Position numbers and translations under genes: made by a program
The notes under the pieces: model-generated
Seen by the model: the letters and a program-made list of their open reading frames with translations, nothing else
What the model was told of the DNA's origin: nothing
Database searches by the model: none
DNA from: Firmicutes bacterium CAG:95
GTDB taxonomy: Bacteria > Bacillota > Clostridia > Lachnospirales > Lachnospiraceae
Reading direction: 5' to 3'
NCBI GenBank assembly: GCA_000438155.1
Contig: FR902973.1
Span: forward strand, 16,587 to 23,796
Length of the DNA: 7,210 nt
Shown: in pieces, positions 5,119 through 7,210 of the stretch
Layout: each line of letters starts with the position of its first letter
Position numbering within the stretch: position 1 is the stretch's first letter

Positions 5119-6478
5119 AACTCTGAATCTCTGCAAGTGCTTTTTTGAACTGAACCGCAAATAAAACGGATGTAAAGAGTACTGCAATAATATCCGCGAT
5201 GGGTTCTGCCATATAGACACCTACGGTTTTATTGGATACAAGGTGAGGCATGATATAGATCAGTGGAATCAGCAGTACAAATTTACGGACAACAGCAACA
5301 ACAATAGAGTTTACCGCTTTGCCAAGGGAGGTAAAGGTCATTTGGCATGCAATCTGGATACCGAACAGGAACAGACCGCCCAGATAGACTCTCAGCATGG
5401 GTGCCGTGAAGGAAACCAATGCCGCATCGGAAGTAAAAATGCTTACAAATGCACCTGGAATAAGCTCTACAGCCGCCCAAAGCAAAACGGAATAGGTCAG
5501 ACAGGTAATCAGAAGCAGACGGAAGGTTTTCTTCACCCGGTCTGCATTTCTGGCTCCGTAATTATAACTGGAAACAGGCTGGGCTCCCTGGGCGATTCCC
5601 TGTAGGGGCAGCATGGCAAACTGCATGACACTGGTTAAAATGGTCATTGCTCCGACGGCAATATCACCACCGTATCGAAGCAGGGAGGAATTGAAGCAGA
5701 CGCTTACAACGCTTTCACTTGCCTGCATGATGAAGGCGGCAAGTCCAAGCATAACACAGGGAACAATTACCTTCGCCTTGAGAAGCAGACAGGCTTTCCG
5801 GAGACGGATCTGTGTTTTCCTGCCGCAGAGGAAAAGGACTACCCAGATTGTGGAAATAGCCTGTGACAGGACAGTTGCAAGGGCAGCCCCCTTTACGCCC
5901 ATATGAAAGCCAAAGATGAATACAGGATCTAAAACAATATTACAGATTGCACCGATGAGAACAGAAAGCATGGAAATCTTTGTAAAGCCCTGGGCGGTTA
6001 CAAAGGCATTCATGCCAAGCGTCAGCTGGACAAACAGGGTGCCAAAGGCATAGATCCGCATGTAATCGGTTGCATAACCGATGGTATTTTCACTGGCACC
6101 GAAAGCCAGTAATAAATCCTTTCCAAAGATCAGTAAAATCACAGTCAGAAATAAAGAAACCACAATCTGGAGATAGAAGCAGTTTCCTAAGATCTGTTCT
6201 GCGGAGTCATTGTCCTGTTTGCCCATATAGATGGATGCTCTCGGTGCACCGCCCGAGCTGACAAGGGCTGCAAAGGCAGAAACAATCATAATAATCGGCA
6301 TACAGACACCGACTCCGGTAAGGGCAAGGCTCCCTTCCCCGGGGATGTGACCGATATAAATCCGGTCTACAATATTATAAAGCATGTTGATGAGCTGGGC
6401 GATTACGGTCGGAATCGAAAGCTTGAGCAGAAGCTTTCCAATGGGCTCCGTACCTAGAAAATTCCTGTTATCCTGCAT
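5117..6478 (-). CDS. MATE-family multidrug efflux pump, MepA-like
   Basis: Integral membrane cation-coupled antiporter that would expel cationic drugs or metabolites; 453 residues from the chosen start, the usual size for a 12-helix MATE protein. The N-terminal repeat shows the family pattern LLKLSIPTVIAQL followed by MLYNIVDRIYIGHIPG (about residues 32-47) and GGAPRASIYMG. The second repeat starts around residue 230 (ASESVVSVCFNSSLLRYGG) and contains PLQGIAQGAQPVSSYNYGA, a MATE hallmark. Two earlier in-frame ATGs (6514 and 6505) exist. However, AAGGAG at 6488-6493 lies nine bases before 6478, and MQDNRNFLGTEPIGKLL is a typical MATE N-terminus, so 6478 is preferred. It lies 28 bp behind the MarR gene and is surely in its operon, an arrangement like mepR-mepA. 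Expression is probably relieved when a drug binds the MarR protein. The substrate range is unknown. Confidence 0.9.
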   Translation of the reverse strand: MQDNRNFLGTEPIGKLLLKLSIPTVIAQLINMLYNIVDRIYIGHIPGEGSLALTGVGVCMPIIMIVSAFAALVSSGGAPRASIYMGKQDNDSAEQILGNCFYLQIVVSLFLTVILLIFGKDLLLAFGASENTIGYATDYMRIYAFGTLFVQLTLGMNAFVTAQGFTKISMLSVLIGAICNIVLDPVFIFGFHMGVKGAALATVLSQAISTIWVVLFLCGRKTQIRLRKACLLLKAKVIVPCVMLGLAAFIMQASESVVSVCFNSSLLRYGGDIAVGAMTILTSVMQFAMLPLQGIAQGAQPVSSYNYGARNADRVKKTFRLLLITCLTYSVLLWAAVELIPGAFVSIFTSDAALVSFTAPMLRVYLGGLFLFGIQIACQMTFTSLGKAVNSIVVAVVRKFVLLIPLIYIMPHLVSNKTVGVYMAEPIADIIAVLFTSVLFAVQFKKALAEIQS

Positions 6479-6487
6479 AGTGATGAT

Positions 6488-6493
6488 CTCCTT
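6488..6493 (-). promoter_or_regulatory. Ribosome binding site deciding the MATE start
   Basis: AAGGAG on the minus strand, nine bases before the ATG at 6478. The upstream ATGs at 6505 and 6514 lack such a site, and 6514 overlaps the MarR stop. Confidence 0.65.
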
Positions 6494-6506
6494 TTGAATT
6501 TGCATG

Positions 6507-6941
6507 TTATTCATTCAGCATCCGGCGGACATTCCCGGCCATAGCTTCGATGATTTCCTTATAAATACTTATGTGTTCTCCGGATATATTCCGGGTAAGC
6601 TCCTGCTTAAAATTCTGCTGCATTTCCTGGCCGGCTTTAAGAATCGGCTGCGCTTTCCAGGTGCAGGAGAGCAGGATCTTCCGCCTGTCCCCGGCAACCG
6701 TTCCTCTTTGCAGGTAACCTGCTGTTACCAGCTTATCCACATGAACAGAAACCAGATTCTTTTTAATGTTCCGGAATTCACTGATTTGCTGGGCGGTACA
6801 TAAATCAGGGTTATTTTTCAGAAACATTAAGATGTCAAAGGATACCTGCGGAATATCAAATTCCTGCAGAATCGGTTCACACATCTTATTATAGGCATTT
6901 AACGCATCGTGGAAAAAAGCCACAAATGTAGAGGGATCCAT
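6507..6941 (-). CDS. MarR-family transcriptional regulator
   Basis: DNA-binding dimeric regulator of 144 residues, normal MarR length. The winged helix-turn-helix is visible: helices about 30-60 (VSFDILMFLKNNPDLCTAQQISE), recognition helix about 58-74 (NIKKNLVSVHVDKLVTAG), then the wing YLQRGTVAGDRRKILLS (76-92) with the family-typical DRRK. N- and C-terminal helices would form the dimer and ligand pocket. The frame is open a further 88 codons upstream, but that stretch (through 7205) contains the promoter and a terminator and does not look like protein. The ATG at 6941 has AAGAGG ten bases upstream and gives the expected MarR N-terminus (MDPSTFVAFFHDALNAYNKM). It precedes the MATE pump gene by 28 bp and most likely represses its own operon. 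The ligand is unknown. Confidence 0.88.
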   Translation of the reverse strand: MDPSTFVAFFHDALNAYNKMCEPILQEFDIPQVSFDILMFLKNNPDLCTAQQISEFRNIKKNLVSVHVDKLVTAGYLQRGTVAGDRRKILLSCTWKAQPILKAGQEMQQNFKQELTRNISGEHISIYKEIIEAMAGNVRRMLNE

Positions 6942-6951
6942 ATTACTTATA

Positions 6952-6966
6952 CCTCTTTTTAAAAAG
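6952..6966 (-). promoter_or_regulatory. MarR ribosome binding site embedded in a 12-bp palindrome
   Basis: AAGAGG (plus 6952-6957) precedes the ATG at 6941 by ten bases. The perfect palindrome CTTTTTAAAAAG (6955-6966) covers part of it. It may be an operator half, may lower translation by pairing, or may be AT-rich chance. Confidence 0.35.
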
Positions 6967-6987
6967 TATTTTTTTGAACTGTATGGA

Positions 6988-7016
6988 ATGATACAATATA
7001 TTGGATAAAAAGTCAA
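6988..7016 (-). promoter_or_regulatory. Promoter of the MarR-MATE operon
   Basis: On the minus strand TTGACT (7016-7011) is followed after 17 bases by TATCAT (6993-6988), a good sigma-A match, giving a leader of about 40 bases before the MarR ATG. An inverted pair GTAT (6981-6984) / ATAC (6991-6994) overlaps the -10 box and could be part of a MarR operator, though such a short repeat is weak evidence. Confidence 0.65.
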
Positions 7017-7132
7017 GGCAGACTTTAATTTTACAATGAAAATAAAGACGGATATTACTACTGGAACGAGGTATGAGAGAAGCATAGTATGGATATTTGC
7101 AGAATATTGGTATTTTCGCTGTGATACTCCAT

Positions 7133-7168
7133 AAAGATAAAAAGAATCCGGCGTTTGAAACGCCGGAT
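7133..7168 (-). terminator. Rho-independent terminator of a minus-strand gene to the right
   Basis: ATCCGGCG (7146-7153) and CGCCGGAT (7161-7168) are perfect 8-bp complements, and the TTT/AAA inside the loop can extend the stem. Read on the minus strand, the GC-rich stem is followed by TTCTTTTTATCTTT, a classic terminator tail. It isolates the MarR-MATE operon from the gene upstream of it on the same strand. Nothing else was found in the roughly 115 bases between this element and the MarR promoter. Confidence 0.85.
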
Positions 7169-7179
7169 CCGGAAATGAA

Positions 7180-7209
7180 TTATTGTAACTGTTCAGTACC
7201 TTCACAGTT
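7180..7209 (-). CDS. Possible C-terminus of a minus-strand gene (partial, right edge)
   Basis: One minus-strand frame from the right edge reads NCEGTEQLQ and stops with TAA at 7182-7180, twelve bases before the terminator stem. A stop just ahead of a strong terminator is what a gene end looks like. Nine residues are too few to name a family, and another frame cannot be excluded. Confidence 0.35.
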   Translation of the reverse strand, partial: NCEGTEQLQ

Positions 7210-7210
7210 A

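Noticed and set aside
6479..6514. Earlier MATE starts at 6514 and 6505
   Set aside because: Neither has a ribosome binding site; both precede AAGGAG at 6488-6493, which is correctly spaced for the ATG at 6478.
6942..7205. Extension of the MarR protein upstream by 88 residues
   Set aside because: This stretch contains a promoter, an AT-rich leader and a strong terminator; the ATG at 6941 with its ribosome binding site gives the usual MarR N-terminus and length.
1..7210. Search for CRISPR arrays, tRNA or rRNA genes, insertion sequences and long direct repeats
   Set aside because: Reading through the window I saw no regularly spaced repeats, no tRNA-like cloverleaf, no transposase and no long direct repeats; this is by eye and not a computed search.

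Overview
The window looks like the chromosome of a low-to-medium GC Firmicute, most likely a gut Clostridia/Lachnospiraceae member. This rests on strong AGGAGG-type ribosome binding sites, TTGACA/TATACT-type promoters, AT-rich intergenic DNA and the style of the encoded families. The genus cannot be fixed from the sequence alone. Most of the content is ordinary accessory housekeeping and efflux, with several eroded genes between the intact ones.

Left part (1-2160). The last 15 residues of a Cys-rich protein enter from the left edge. A 76-residue orphan protein follows, whose C-terminal half resembles the end of a CBM6-type beta-sandwich. It is followed after 15 bp by a HAD phosphatase of the YjjG/YfnB nucleotidase type. 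Converging on these from the other strand is an M20-family PepT-like metallopeptidase, with a 16-bp perfect palindrome just upstream of its ribosome binding site.

Middle part (2160-5110). An eroded GNAT acetyltransferase C-terminus lacks a start and its front half. It lies upstream of a strong promoter that overlaps a 39-bp near-perfect hyphenated palindrome. That promoter drives a TetR-type protein which is only a DNA-binding domain (69 aa), and its stop codon is built into a terminator-like hairpin. Next comes a translationally coupled ABC-2 exporter pair, a DrrA-like ATPase and a six-helix permease. Directly after the permease stop, in the same frame, is a fragment of the membrane domain of an unrelated signalling protein, cut at both ends.

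Right part (5100-7210, minus strand). A MarR-type regulator and a MATE multidrug efflux pump form a two-gene operon like mepR-mepA of Staphylococcus. It has a recognisable promoter (TTGACT-17-TATCAT). A rho-independent terminator and a possible short C-terminus of a further minus-strand gene close the right edge.

Functionally, the window holds two drug or metabolite export modules, each with a regulator next door: TetR-like with ABC-2, and MarR with MATE. Gene fragments flank the ABC module on both sides, which suggests repeated insertion and deletion there. I do not see a convincing novel system. The best leads are the truncated TetR with its large palindrome and the gene debris around the ABC module.
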